DNA of 38,515 nucleotides from JBGOUJ01 sp041477005 (GTDB taxonomy: Bacteria > Acidobacteriota > Terriglobia > Bryobacterales > JACQDG01), in contig JBGOUJ010000008.1 of NCBI GenBank assembly GCA_041477005.1, positions 1 to 38,515 on the forward strand. Direction: 5' to 3'. How positions within the stretch are numbered: the stretch's first letter is position 1; each line of letters starts with the position of its first letter. Under the pieces are notes generated by a model. That model had not been told where the DNA came from and did no database searches. It was given only the letters and a program-made list of their open reading frames with translations. Below are positions 17,897 to 28,791 of this stretch, piece after piece. The position numbers were made by a program, and so were the translations under genes.

Positions 17897-18457
17897 CGAT
17901 CAGCCTCCTGCTAATCCGCGAAGTGGCGCGACGCTAGTCTACCTGCGGTGCAGGTCTGAGCAAGCAGGTTGCCAACCGTCCGCATTCCGCAGTTGCCGAA
18001 GCGTCGCCATTACGCGATTGCGACGCTCCGGCGCCGGAGATTTCTGGCTCCGCCGGAAACCGCTCAAAATTGCGCCGTTTCTTGCCGCCCCTAACAGGCG
18101 TTCGGAAAACACATGTTTCTAACAACTTACGGGCGGTCGGTAACCCTTTTCGTTGGGCCACCATTCTCCCCCGCCCAATTCAAGAGGGTCTTCCGAACGG
18201 CGGGGTGGGTTGGGGAACTCTTCTGCCAGGGGCTAGCAGGTCGAGAGCCCATCTCCTCGCGCGTTATGGACCGCGGGTGGCGCGCCCTGGATGTAGTCGC
18301 GGGCTATTTTCGCCCATAGAACTCGCCGAAACGAAGTCGCACGTCATACAATCGGTCGCGTGTGTTCCCTGCGGGTGAGCCGGGCGCGGCCGTACTTAGG
18401 CTGAAGACCTGTCCCACTGGTCCCTCGATTGCTCACCCATCCACCCGAGGTGTCGTA
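17897..18457. other. 561-bp region: duplicated upstream DNA and nested palindromes
   Basis: 17897-18010 resembles 1328-1445, the DNA upstream of the first HELYH gene. Next come a 7-bp stem (GCGTCGC at 18001-18007 with GCGACGC at 18020-18026) and a perfect 14-base palindrome at 18026-18039. A 102-residue plus-strand frame at 18070-18378 has no RBS and no recognised family, so I do not call it a gene. Confidence 0.5.
18001..18039. repeat. Hairpin followed by palindrome
   Basis: GCGTCGC, a 12-base loop, GCGACGC, then CTCCGGCGCCGGAG overlapping by one base. It could be an operator or structured element upstream of the HELYH gene. No T-run, so it is not an obvious terminator. Confidence 0.45.
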
Positions 18458-19012
18458 ATGACTTCGCAGCCGCCAGATAGCGGCTTTGCCGTGGGGGACT
18501 TCACGCAGGCGGTGGGGCAAATGCCGACTGTCGAACCCTATCAGGCCTTACTAGGCCACCCGTTCACCCGGGGCCTGGCCGAAGACCAGATCCAGAAACT
18601 GGCCGCGTGCAGCCGAGTGGTATCGCTCCTCGAGGATCAAGTCGTCTTGAGATCCCACGAGCCCTCCAGGCACTTCTACCTGCTTCTCGACGGCAGTGTG
18701 TGCGTGGAAGTCCGGACCCCTGTCCATGCCATCTGCATCCAGTCGGTCGGCCCTGGCGAGGCCTTCGGTTGGTCTGCGCTGCTGTCGCTGCATCACACGC
18801 TGTTTCAGGTACGGGCGCGGGAGGCGTCGACGGCGGTCTGCCTGGATGGGGAACAGCTCTCGGCGGCGTGCCAGCAAGACCCGGGGCTCGGCGTGCAGGT
18901 CCTGCGGCGGCTGCTGGAAATCGTCGCCGGGCGCGTGAACGCCGCCGAACGCATGCTGGCCCAGCTTTTCGGACTGCCGCCTAAGCCGCCGGTCGACTCC
19001 GCCTGCCCGTAA
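18458..19012 (+). CDS. Cyclic-nucleotide-binding domain protein without HTH
   Basis: A 184-residue protein with one cNMP-binding (Crp/Fnr-type) beta-roll at about residues 28-140: LAACSRVVSLLEDQVVLRSH, HFYLLLDGSVCVEV, SVGPGEAFGWSALL and VRAREASTAVCLDGEQL. It ends in a helix (VLRRLLEIVAGRVNAAERML) and a short tail, with no DNA-binding helix-turn-helix as found in Crp or Fnr. It could act by protein contacts. The PGEAFGWSAL segment fits the phosphate-binding cassette region only loosely, so nucleotide binding is not certain. The ATG at 18458 has GAGG eight bases upstream and avoids an unlikely N-terminal extension. The next gene is cysteine synthase, 165 bp downstream. Confidence 0.82.
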   Translation: MTSQPPDSGFAVGDFTQAVGQMPTVEPYQALLGHPFTRGLAEDQIQKLAACSRVVSLLEDQVVLRSHEPSRHFYLLLDGSVCVEVRTPVHAICIQSVGPGEAFGWSALLSLHHTLFQVRAREASTAVCLDGEQLSAACQQDPGLGVQVLRRLLEIVAGRVNAAERMLAQLFGLPPKPPVDSACP

Positions 19013-19056
19013 AAGGCGAGCGTCGGCCGGCATCCGCGCCCTTCAAGGAGAAGCGC

Positions 19057-19082
19057 ACGGAAAAAGGAAATGGGGTTTTTCC
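19057..19082 (+). terminator. Weak hairpin with T-run after the cNMP protein
   Basis: GGAAAAA and TTTTTCC flank a ten-base loop about 45 bp after the stop codon. The stem is AT-rich and short, so a terminator is only possible. Confidence 0.2.
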
Positions 19083-19177
19083 CTTTGAGCGTAAGAGGTT
19101 CACTGAGCAGTGGCTTGCGGCAAGAGCGCTATCGCATGATGACGAAGGAGAAACCGCTCAAGTGAGGCAGGGGATAA

Positions 19178-20128
19178 ATGAAGATTGCGAGTGACGTCAC
19201 GAAACTGATCGGGAGCACCCCATTGGTGCGTCTCAATCGGATCACCGCGGGGATCGACGCGACGGTGGCGGCGAAGTTGGAGACGTTCAATCCTTTGGGC
19301 AGCGTGAAGGACCGCATCGGGGTAGCCATGATCGAAGCGGCCGAACGTGAAGGCAAGATCAACTCGGAGGCCATCATCGTCGAACCGACCAGCGGGAATA
19401 CGGGGATCGCCTTGGCATTCGTGTGCGCGGCTAAGGGCTACAAGTTGGTGTTGACCATGCCGGAGACGATGAGCGTGGAGCGGCGCAGCATCCTTAAAGC
19501 CTTGGGTGCGCAACTGGTTCTGACCTCGGGACCCGGCGGGATGAGCGAAGCGGTGCAGGTGGCCGAACAGATCGTGGCCCGCACATCCAACGCGTTCATG
19601 CCGCAGCAGTTCAAGAATCCGGCCAACCCAGCCATCCATCGAGAGACCACGGCTCTGGAGATCTGGAGAGACACGGATGGCCAGGTGGACATAATCGTCG
19701 GCGGTGTCGGAACAGGGGGCACCGTCACGGCCTGCGCGGAGGTTCTCAAACCAAAGAAGGTGGGCTTGCAGGTGATTGCCGTGGAACCGGCGGCCTCGGC
19801 CGTTATGTCGGGCCAACCGAAGGGCCCTCATCCGATCCAGGGCATCGGCGCCGGGTTTATCCCCAGCATCATGCGCGTGGAATTGATGGATGAGATCTAC
19901 CGCGTCGAAACGGATGCGGCCATCACTATGACCCGGCGCCTCGCGAGGGAGGAAGGGCTGTTCGTCGGGATTTCCTCCGGTGCGGCCGCAGCGGCGGCAG
20001 TCGACATCGCGGGGCGAGAGGCACATCGCGGCAAGCTAATCGTTGTGGTCTTACCCGATACTGGCGAACGCTATCTCGGCACGCCAACCTTCGCAGAAGT
20101 TGAAGAACCTCACTACCTGGAGGGATGA
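19178..20128 (+). CDS. cysK: Cysteine synthase (O-acetylserine sulfhydrylase A)
   Basis: A 316-residue PLP enzyme with all CysK landmarks: IGSTPLVRLNRI, the PLP lysine in NPLGSVKDRIG (K44), PTSGNTGIALAF, KLVLTMPETMSVERRSIL, the GGVGTGGTVTACAE phosphate loop, IQGIGAGFIPSI and the C-terminal VVLPDTGERYLGT. It makes L-cysteine from O-acetylserine and sulfide in the cytoplasm. Length is standard. The RBS is GGGG about five bases before the ATG. With metY about 5 kb upstream and the ATC-hydrolase-family protein at 7787, this is the third gene of the window that touches sulfur amino-acid chemistry. Confidence 0.95.
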   Translation: MKIASDVTKLIGSTPLVRLNRITAGIDATVAAKLETFNPLGSVKDRIGVAMIEAAEREGKINSEAIIVEPTSGNTGIALAFVCAAKGYKLVLTMPETMSVERRSILKALGAQLVLTSGPGGMSEAVQVAEQIVARTSNAFMPQQFKNPANPAIHRETTALEIWRDTDGQVDIIVGGVGTGGTVTACAEVLKPKKVGLQVIAVEPAASAVMSGQPKGPHPIQGIGAGFIPSIMRVELMDEIYRVETDAAITMTRRLAREEGLFVGISSGAAAAAAVDIAGREAHRGKLIVVVLPDTGERYLGTPTFAEVEEPHYLEG

Positions 20129-20150
20129 GAGTCCGCCTTGAGGATGTCAG

Positions 20151-22265
<2,115 letters not shown>

Positions 22266-22267
22266 CG

Positions 22268-24817
22268 ATGGTATCCAGTGCGGTTGGAACCTCGGGGAAA
22301 AACCGCCTCGGGCGGCGACGGCGTCGTGTGCTCCGGGCCATCGCGTTCTTGACGGGTACGGGACTGTGCGGCGCGGCGGCAGGCGTGTTCCTCTACCTCG
22401 CCCATCGCCCGGAGATCTACCGCCCCGGCGAAGACAACCCGGAGATCACCCGCACCCTCTCCCGAGGCCTCCCCTCGGACGCCCCCGTTCCGCGCTTCAC
22501 CGACGTCACGCACCAAGCGGGCCTCGCCGAGTTCCGGACCTTCCGCGGCGAGCGCACTTCGCAACTACCCGAGGACATGGGATCCGGCGCTGCCTGGGGT
22601 GACTTCAACAACGACGGCTACGACGACCTGTTCCTGGTGAGCAACGGCGGCCCGCTCAACGGCCCTCCCGGCGAGCGCGCCCCGTCGCTGCTCTACGAGA
22701 ACCTTGGCAACGGCGCGTTCCGCAAGGTCGAAAGCTTCCCCGATACCCGCATCATCGGCATGGGCGCTGCCTGGGGCGACTACAACAACGACGGCTGGCT
22801 CGACCTGGTCGTCACCGGCTACAACACCCTCATCCTGTACCGCAACGACCACGGGAAATTCGTCCGCGATACGCGCTTTCCCGAGCCCAAGGGCTTCTGG
22901 ACCGGCGCTGCCTGGGGCGACTTCGACAACGATGGCTGGCTCGACCTCTACGTCTGCGGCTACGTCCGCTACGCCGAGAACGCGGCCGACCGCGCCCGCG
23001 CCTCCGAGCAATACGGCAAGGCTGTGCCCTTCACCCTCAACCCCGCCTCCTACGAGCCGGAGCGCAACCTCCTCTTCCACAACAACGGCGACGGCACCTT
23101 CACCGAGGTCGCTAAAAAAATGGGCGTGGCCAACCCCGAAGGGCGCAGCCTGAGCGCCCTCTGGCACGATTTCGACGATGACGGCTGGCTCGACCTCTAC
23201 ATCGCCAACGACATCTCCGAAAATATTCTCTACCGCAACGACCGGGGCAAGTTCCGCGACCAGAGCCACGCCGCCTGGGTCGCCGACTATCGCGGCGCCA
23301 TGGGCCTGGCCGCGGGTGATTGGAACCGCGACGGCGATGACGACTTGTTCATCACCCACTGGATCGCTCAGCAGTACGCGCTTTACGATTCGCTGCTCCA
23401 GGACGCGCGCAGCGTCTCGGCTTCGGGTAAGCGGGAGCTGCATTTCATGGACGTGGCCGAGGAAAAGGGCATCGGCCAGGTTTCTTTGCAGTCGATCGGA
23501 TGGGGCGTTGAATTCGCCGACTTCGACGGCGACGGCTGGCTCGATCTGGCCATTGCCAACGGCAGCACCTTCGAGACCGAGAAGCCGCCCCGGCGCCTGA
23601 TCGGGCAGCCCGCTTTTCTGTTCTGGAATCGGCGCGGCGAGTATTTTTACGACCTGGCCCCCCTGAACCCGGCGCTTTCCACCCCGCACGTGAGCCGTGG
23701 CCTGGCCGTAGCCGATTATGACAATGACGGGGATCTCGATATCCTGATCGTGGACCACGACGGCGGCGTCCGGCTGCTGCGCAACGACATGCAGCAGGGA
23801 AACTGGATCGAGCTGCGGCTGCGTAGCCGGGCCGGCCGGGCGCTCGGGTTCGGCGACGGCGCCAAGGTGATCGCGCATGCCGGCGGCGCCGAACTGCGCC
23901 GCACCGTCACCAGCGCCTCGTATCTTTCCCAGAGCAGCCGCCGCGTTCATTTCGGACTTGGCAAGGCCGCGCGCGTCGACCAACTCGAAGTGCGCTGGCT
24001 CGGCGGGAAGCCCGAAACGTATGCCAACCTCGAGGCCAATGCCATCTGGGAAATCACCCAGGGCGACCCCACGCCCCGTCACGCGGCCCACCCGACCTCG
24101 AGCGCCGCAAACGAAAAGGAGAAGCTCGTTCAGTTCTGGGCCAAGCAGCGCGAGGCTATGAACGCCCTCCAGGTCGAGGCCGACCTTCCACGCGCCACAA
24201 AGTTGTTCCGAGAGGCGCTGGCTTTGAACCCGGCTCACGAGGACGCTCGCTACTACTTGGGCAACTGCCTCGCGATGCAGGACGACCGCCAGGGGGCGCT
24301 GGCCGAGTTCGAGGAGCTGATGCGCCTCAATCCGCAGAGCCAGCGGGCCTATCGCCGCTGGGGCGTGCTGCGCGCCGCCGCAGCTTCCTCGCGCTGGGAT
24401 CTCGACTCGGCCAGGGAGAGGCTCAAAAAAGCGGCCGCCATCAATCCCGAGGAAACCGGAACCCTTCTCGTGCTGGGAGAAGTCGATCTGCTTCAGGGGG
24501 ATCGCAATGCCGCGGCGCAGCGTCTGGAGTGGGCCTGCCGGACCAACCCGCGTTCCGTCGGCGGCTTCTTCCTGCGCGGCTATCTCGCCTGGAAACGCGG
24601 AAAAACCAGCGAGGCGCGGGAGCTGCTCGCCGCCGCCCGCCAAGCCTTAGGAAGCGAATGGAAACCCAAAGGAAGCGTTGCGGAGGGGGACGTACAGCGC
24701 AAGATGCATTCCGAGGAAACCCTGCTGTCTCGTTTCTGGGAAGGATGGGACGGCTCCCCGGATCCCGCTAGAGCCCTCGCGCCGCTCGACTCGTACCTGG
24801 CCGGCCGCCCCCGCTAA
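22268..24817 (+). CDS. FG-GAP/VCBS, ASPIC-UnbV and TPR protein, membrane-anchored
   Basis: An 849-residue protein. A basic N-terminus and membrane helix (residues ~20-47, AIAFLTGTGLCGAAAGVFLY) anchor it outside the cytoplasm. About seven Ca-loop repeats of FG-GAP type follow (DFNNDGYDD, DYNNDGWLD, DFDNDGWLD, DFDDDGWLD, DWNRDGDDD, DFDGDGWLD, DYDNDGDLD), predicting a beta-propeller. An ASPIC/UnbV domain lies at ~505-600 (GFGDGAKV...VHFGLGKA...VRWLGGKPETY). TPR-like repeats fill ~615-800 (ATKLFREALALNPAHEDARY, ALAEFEELMRLNPQSQRAYR). The start two bases after the cytochrome stop implies coupled translation. The molecular role of ASPIC/UnbV proteins is largely unknown. Confidence 0.9.
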   Translation: MVSSAVGTSGKNRLGRRRRRVLRAIAFLTGTGLCGAAAGVFLYLAHRPEIYRPGEDNPEITRTLSRGLPSDAPVPRFTDVTHQAGLAEFRTFRGERTSQLPEDMGSGAAWGDFNNDGYDDLFLVSNGGPLNGPPGERAPSLLYENLGNGAFRKVESFPDTRIIGMGAAWGDYNNDGWLDLVVTGYNTLILYRNDHGKFVRDTRFPEPKGFWTGAAWGDFDNDGWLDLYVCGYVRYAENAADRARASEQYGKAVPFTLNPASYEPERNLLFHNNGDGTFTEVAKKMGVANPEGRSLSALWHDFDDDGWLDLYIANDISENILYRNDRGKFRDQSHAAWVADYRGAMGLAAGDWNRDGDDDLFITHWIAQQYALYDSLLQDARSVSASGKRELHFMDVAEEKGIGQVSLQSIGWGVEFADFDGDGWLDLAIANGSTFETEKPPRRLIGQPAFLFWNRRGEYFYDLAPLNPALSTPHVSRGLAVADYDNDGDLDILIVDHDGGVRLLRNDMQQGNWIELRLRSRAGRALGFGDGAKVIAHAGGAELRRTVTSASYLSQSSRRVHFGLGKAARVDQLEVRWLGGKPETYANLEANAIWEITQGDPTPRHAAHPTSSAANEKEKLVQFWAKQREAMNALQVEADLPRATKLFREALALNPAHEDARYYLGNCLAMQDDRQGALAEFEELMRLNPQSQRAYRRWGVLRAAAASSRWDLDSARERLKKAAAINPEETGTLLVLGEVDLLQGDRNAAAQRLEWACRTNPRSVGGFFLRGYLAWKRGKTSEARELLAAARQALGSEWKPKGSVAEGDVQRKMHSEETLLSRFWEGWDGSPDPARALAPLDSYLAGRPR

Positions 24818-24823
24818 ATCGTG

Positions 24824-25407
24824 ATGACAAACCAACACCCCAAGGGCACGAACGCCCGCGTTTTATTGACCTCTGTTTTCGGACCCTACTCGCGCGACGA
24901 CGAGTTCGGCAGCCGCGCCATCAACCCCATGGAGCTGTACCACAACCAGGTGACCCGCGCGCAGGGCACCTACTCGCTGCGCAAGCACCACCGCTCCAGC
25001 GGCATCCTGATGATCCCGTCCAACATCTCCGCCCCCTGCACTCTGCTCGACTTGCCCACTCGCGAGGCCTTCGAGCGCGAACTGACCAGACATCACTACG
25101 ACATTGTCGGCATCTCTTCGATCATCGTGAACGTCGGCAAGGTGCGGGAGATGTGCCGCCTCGTTACAACGGCTGCCTCTGGGCTATGGAGCGTCGCCTG
25201 AAGAAAACCAACCCAGCCGTCAGCACCCAAATCCACGCCCTGCGCCGCGAAATTGACAAGGAATTCGGCCTGCTCGCCCGCCTGGCCGCCGGCCTCTTCG
25301 GCCCCGTCCTGCTCTTCACCAGCCGCCGCGAGGAAAAGCGGCTGGCCCGCGGCCACACCTACGAGCCCCGCACCTTTATCGAGCGGATGAACTGGGCTTC
25401 CCCCTGA
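24824..25407 (+). pseudogene. B12-binding radical SAM protein, internally deleted
   Basis: Two parts lie in different frames. The first (24824 to ~25160) reads ARVLLTSVFGPYSRDDEFGS, then NPMELYHNQVTRAQGTYSLR and HHYDIVGISSIIVNVGKVRE, a corrin-binding N-terminus of B12-dependent radical SAM proteins. The second (~25160-25407) reads GCLWAMERRLKKTNPAV, then SRREEKRLARGHTYEPRTFI, which looks like the family C-terminus. The central region with the radical SAM CxxxCxxC cluster is missing, and the join shifts the frame at roughly 25156-25168. Intact relatives are about 500-600 residues, so over 1 kb was lost. It is six bases downstream of the FG-GAP gene, the likely end of the same operon. Confidence 0.75.
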
Positions 25408-25415
25408 TCCAGCTT

Positions 25416-25610
25416 CTAAGTCAATCCCTCGGGCATCGCCCGCACGACAGCCTCCAGGCGGGAATGGCACTGTAGCCTGGACAAGATGTGTTGAATGTGA
25501 TTCCGCACAGTAGCCCGGCTGAAGTGCAGTTGATCGGCAACATCGTTGGGGTTACGTCCCAGCGATAGGCCCCGAAGGATTGCTCTCTCGCGGGCGGTCA
25601 GGTCAAGCGC
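25416..25610 (-). pseudogene. LuxR/GerE-type HTH domain relic
   Basis: The minus strand encodes a clear GerE-type DNA-binding domain ending at a TAG: LTARERAILRGLSLGRNP, then DVADQLHFSRATVRNHIQHI and LSRLQCHSRLEAVVRAM. Upstream the frame stays open only to a TAA near 25645 and contains no ATG, GTG or TTG. The sensor part and start codon of a LuxR/NarL regulator therefore appear to be lost. It directly adjoins the radical SAM deletion, so both may stem from one local rearrangement. A start at an unusual codon (ATT or CTG) would make it a stand-alone HTH protein. Confidence 0.75.
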
Positions 25611-25665
25611 CGGTGATGCGGGCCGGGAGCATGCTAGAATGCCCCCCTCGACTTAGCGGTTGACA

Positions 25666-27894
25666 ATGCTCGCCGATCGGCTCCCGAAACGCGTCCTTTC
25701 GTTGCTTCTGTGGGCGGGCAGCCCCCTGTTTGCAGCTTCGCCGTTTCTGAGCGTCTTCCCTGTCAGCCCCGCGGTCCCAGGCTTGCAGTACAGCGGCTCT
25801 TTCAGTTTTACTCAGACCTACACCCCATCCGGCTCGCAGTGGGCCGCCGGCCTCGATGAACACGAGGCGTTTTTTGCCGCGCTGCTCCACGCGGAGGATG
25901 CCAGCCGGAGCTGGCAGATCCGCATCGGCAAAGGGGGCCAGCTCTATTCCATTCGCGGACCGTTCGGCGAAGCCGCTGCTCCGCAGCATCAGCCCAACGC
26001 CCACTGGATCGACCAGATCTTTCAGTTGGTCGGCGTCAATCGCGCCCTCAATCTGGATAGCCCCGGCCATGCCTATTTCATTCATCAGGCCGGCGATTAC
26101 CTGGACGACCCCATCCTGAGGACCACGTTTTTCTCGCCGATGCTGGCCAGCGATTTTGACGCCGGCGCCCGCACCGCCTCCGCTCTCAACTGGGGACAGC
26201 AGGCGCACATCCCCAACGTCAACCGCGCCGGCCTGCTCTATTACGAGCGCCTCAAGGATCTCGGAGGCGGCATCGTCGAAGTCTCCTATGTCATTTACAA
26301 CTTCGGCTCGGACCTGATCGATTTCCTGGATGCGCCCTGGGGCGGCGTTCGCAAGTCGGTGCTCGGCGCGACGCTCATCGCCAACCCCGACGGCTCGGCC
26401 AAGCCCGTTACCGGCAAGTTTGGCGATGCGCTGACCGTCACCCTGAGCGGTACCGGCGGCTGGGCAGGGTGGACCGTCAACGCTGCAGACACTTCCAGCC
26501 CCACCCTGCTCGAGGTCTTCGGCAAGGACAAGACCCCTCGGCCGAGCTTTCAATACGCTCTCGCGAGCTGGCGCTACGGAACGGGGCCCACGGCCGACGA
26601 CTTCGAGGTCGGCGAAATTCGGCCGAGTGTCAACCTGGCCCAAGGGCAGGCGATGTACTTCCGTGTGTACCTCGTGATCGGGACGCTGGGCGCGGCGCAG
26701 GCTGCGGCCAACACGCTGGCGGGCAGTGCCGGCTGGGGCCAGCTCAGCTTCACGGAAGACGGCGCCGACCTGGTTCCGCTTTATACACAGATCGCCAATG
26801 ACCAGACCGTAATGACCACCGATCCCCAGGGAAACCAGTCGCCGGTTCTTTACGCCTTCGCCGAGCCGGTGGCAAACTCATTGCCCCTGTTCGTGCTTCG
26901 CGACACCCAGAGTGGGAAGCTGCGCCTGAGCACCGATCCTTGCGAGCTTTGCACGCGAGCGCCCGTGGGAGCCAGCGGCGATCTGGCCTTCAAGCCCTAT
27001 GACGGCAAGGTGGGTTACGCCGGCTTCCTGGGATACGTGCTGCCGGCCGATTCCGCCAAGAGCACGAATTTGGCTTACGCCAACCTGGTGGATCTGGTCG
27101 CGGACCGCTCCTACTTCCCCTCCACCGACCTGAACAAAACGCTGAAGGCTGTGGCGAGCAAGGCGGCGCCCGCCGGCGCCGTCACGGCGGTCAGCGCCGC
27201 CAGCTTTGTGGGCCCGGCGCTGGCTCCCCAATCGATCGCTTCCGCCTTTGGCTCCGATTTGGCCACCGGCGCCCTTGGCGCCACAAGCACTCCGCTGCCG
27301 CTGTCGCTGCTGGGCACTGCGCTCAAGGTGAAGGACTCGGCCGGGGTGGAGCGCTCCGCGCCGCTGTTCTTCGTCTCTCCGAGCCAGGTGAATTTTCTCG
27401 TGCCTTCCGGCGCCGCCGCCGGAACGGCCGCCATGACGGTCACCAACCCCGCCGGCAAGACCGCCGCCGGAACCATGCAGATTCGCGCCGTCGCCCCGGC
27501 CGTCTTCACCGCCAACGCCAGCGGCCAGGGGGTTGCCGCGGCGCAGCTTCAGCGTGCCCACGCCGACGGCTCGCTCGACAACGATGTCGTCTTCCGCTGC
27601 GATGCATCCTCCGGCTGCTCTCCCAAGCCCATCGACTTGGGCGCGCCGTCCGACCAGCTCTTTCTGGTGTTCTACGGGACTGGAATTCGCGGTCGCACCA
27701 GCTTGGCGGGCGTTTCCGTCCAGATCGGCGGGACCAGCCTTCCCGTTCTCTTCGCCGGCCCGCAAGGAGGGTTCGAGGGTCTCGATCAGGTCAACGTGCA
27801 AGTGCCGCGCAGCCTGCAAGGAGCCGGTGAACTAAACGTGACGATGACCGTAGACGGCCAGCCATCCAACCCGGTCAAGGTCAGCTTCCAATAG
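25666..27894 (+). CDS. Exported protein with C-terminal TIGR03437-type domain
   Basis: A 742-residue exported protein with a signal peptide (RVLSLLLWAGSPLFAAS). Residues ~26-500 form a beta-rich region I do not recognise (YSGSFSFTQTYTPSGSQWAA, a CELCTR pair near 425). From about residue 505 comes a domain I identify as the Solibacter-type TIGR03437 C-terminal domain: VSAASFVGPALAPQSIASAF, FFVSPSQVNFLVPSGAAAGT, FYGTGIRGRT and DQVNVQVPRSLQGAGELNV. Function is unknown; the domain is found at the ends of many exported Solibacter proteins. The ATG at 25666 lacks a strong RBS; a TTG at 25660 is possible. Confidence 0.85.
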   Translation: MLADRLPKRVLSLLLWAGSPLFAASPFLSVFPVSPAVPGLQYSGSFSFTQTYTPSGSQWAAGLDEHEAFFAALLHAEDASRSWQIRIGKGGQLYSIRGPFGEAAAPQHQPNAHWIDQIFQLVGVNRALNLDSPGHAYFIHQAGDYLDDPILRTTFFSPMLASDFDAGARTASALNWGQQAHIPNVNRAGLLYYERLKDLGGGIVEVSYVIYNFGSDLIDFLDAPWGGVRKSVLGATLIANPDGSAKPVTGKFGDALTVTLSGTGGWAGWTVNAADTSSPTLLEVFGKDKTPRPSFQYALASWRYGTGPTADDFEVGEIRPSVNLAQGQAMYFRVYLVIGTLGAAQAAANTLAGSAGWGQLSFTEDGADLVPLYTQIANDQTVMTTDPQGNQSPVLYAFAEPVANSLPLFVLRDTQSGKLRLSTDPCELCTRAPVGASGDLAFKPYDGKVGYAGFLGYVLPADSAKSTNLAYANLVDLVADRSYFPSTDLNKTLKAVASKAAPAGAVTAVSAASFVGPALAPQSIASAFGSDLATGALGATSTPLPLSLLGTALKVKDSAGVERSAPLFFVSPSQVNFLVPSGAAAGTAAMTVTNPAGKTAAGTMQIRAVAPAVFTANASGQGVAAAQLQRAHADGSLDNDVVFRCDASSGCSPKPIDLGAPSDQLFLVFYGTGIRGRTSLAGVSVQIGGTSLPVLFAGPQGGFEGLDQVNVQVPRSLQGAGELNVTMTVDGQPSNPVKVSFQ

Positions 27895-27997
27895 GCAACA
27901 GAGGTCGCTTCCCTTCCCTTCAAAGAGTGGCCACGCCCCGAAGCACCACGGCCAAGACGCCGCTGCCCACAGACCGAACATAGCCCACCCTACGGCC

Positions 27998-28099
27998 ATG
28001 GACCGCACGGCCGCCTGTTCCAGCTTGCCAATCAAGCGCTTATTGGAAGAGGACCAGCACCGCTTGCAGGAGGCCATGCGGGCGCTCGGCCTTCGCTAG
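27998..28099 (+). CDS. Possible 33-residue ORF
   Basis: ATG to TAG frame reading IKRLLEEDQHRLQEAMRALG, an amphipathic helix-like segment. No RBS. It overlaps the 3' end of the DUF1080 gene by four bases. The surrounding 27895-28095 otherwise holds nothing recognisable. It could be a gene fragment or chance. Confidence 0.2.
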   Translation: MDRTAACSSLPIKRLLEEDQHRLQEAMRALGLR

Positions 28100-28731
28100 T
28101 GCAGGGGCGCTACGCTGATTTCCTTGAAGTAAATGATGGCTTCCTCGTCGTGGTTCTGCAGGGCGATGTAGCCGGTGGCGGGCCGCGGTCCGCGCTCCGG
28201 CTCGGATTGCTTTACCTTCGGCGGAACCGGCGACACCCCGTCGTAGTCGGTCACCAGAACGCTGTTGAGGCGCACGATCGTGCGTAAGCCGTCCATGGTG
28301 ATGTCCATGGTGTTCCATTCCCCGGCCGGCTTGGACGGCCGCGCCAGGGCCTTGGTCATCGAATAGAGAGTTCCCGTGCAGTGCCAATCGTTGTCGCGGT
28401 CGTCGATCTGCACCTCGATGCCGTGGTGGATGGCGTAACTCTCGGTGGGCGGCGGCTCGGGAATCCGGATGAAGATGCCCGAGTTGCCGTGGTCGTTGGT
28501 CATCTTATAGACCACCCGCAGGGTCTCGTTGCCGAGCTTCTCGCCGGTGTAAATGAGGATTCCCTTCCGCGACTGCGTGCGGACCATCCCGTCTTCGATA
28601 CGAAATCCCTCGTTATCCACCCACTTCCAACCGTCCAGGTTCTTGCCGTTGAATAGCTGCCGGCGCCCGCCGTTCTGGCCCAGCGCGGGCATAGCTGCCA
28701 GCAGAAGCAACACGGCCGTCGCGCGTTTCAT
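28096..28731 (-). CDS. Exported DUF1080 (3-keto-disaccharide hydrolase-like) protein
   Basis: A 211-residue protein with a signal peptide (KRATAVLLLLAAMPALGQNG) and a jelly-roll DUF1080 domain: QLFNGKNLDGWKWVDNEGF, RIEDGMVRTQSRKGILIYTG, MTNDHGNSGIFIRIPEPPP, IEVQIDDRD, GEWNTMDITMDGLRTIVRLN and GYIALQNHDEEAIIYFKEI. The family resembles laminarinase-type lectin/hydrolase folds and includes enzymes acting on 3-keto-glycosides; activity of this member is unproven. The ATG at 28731 has GGAG close upstream. It lies downstream of the pyrophosphatase gene on the same strand, separated by a large inverted repeat. Confidence 0.9.
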   Translation of the reverse strand: MKRATAVLLLLAAMPALGQNGGRRQLFNGKNLDGWKWVDNEGFRIEDGMVRTQSRKGILIYTGEKLGNETLRVVYKMTNDHGNSGIFIRIPEPPPTESYAIHHGIEVQIDDRDNDWHCTGTLYSMTKALARPSKPAGEWNTMDITMDGLRTIVRLNSVLVTDYDGVSPVPPKVKQSEPERGPRPATGYIALQNHDEEAIIYFKEISVAPLH

Positions 28732-28791
28732 TTCTCCATCCCTCAATTTCTCAATTGCCCACTACAACAAGGTACGTGGCAAATTTTCCGA

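Noticed and set aside
18070..18378. 102-residue plus-strand frame upstream of the cNMP gene
   Set aside because: No RBS, composition like non-coding DNA, and it runs close to the next gene without sensible spacing.
22565..24643. A 692-residue minus-strand frame opposite the FG-GAP/ASPIC gene
   Set aside because: It mirrors the regular DxDxDG repeat codons of the true gene, producing repeated V/A/E-rich sequence. No motif and no RBS.
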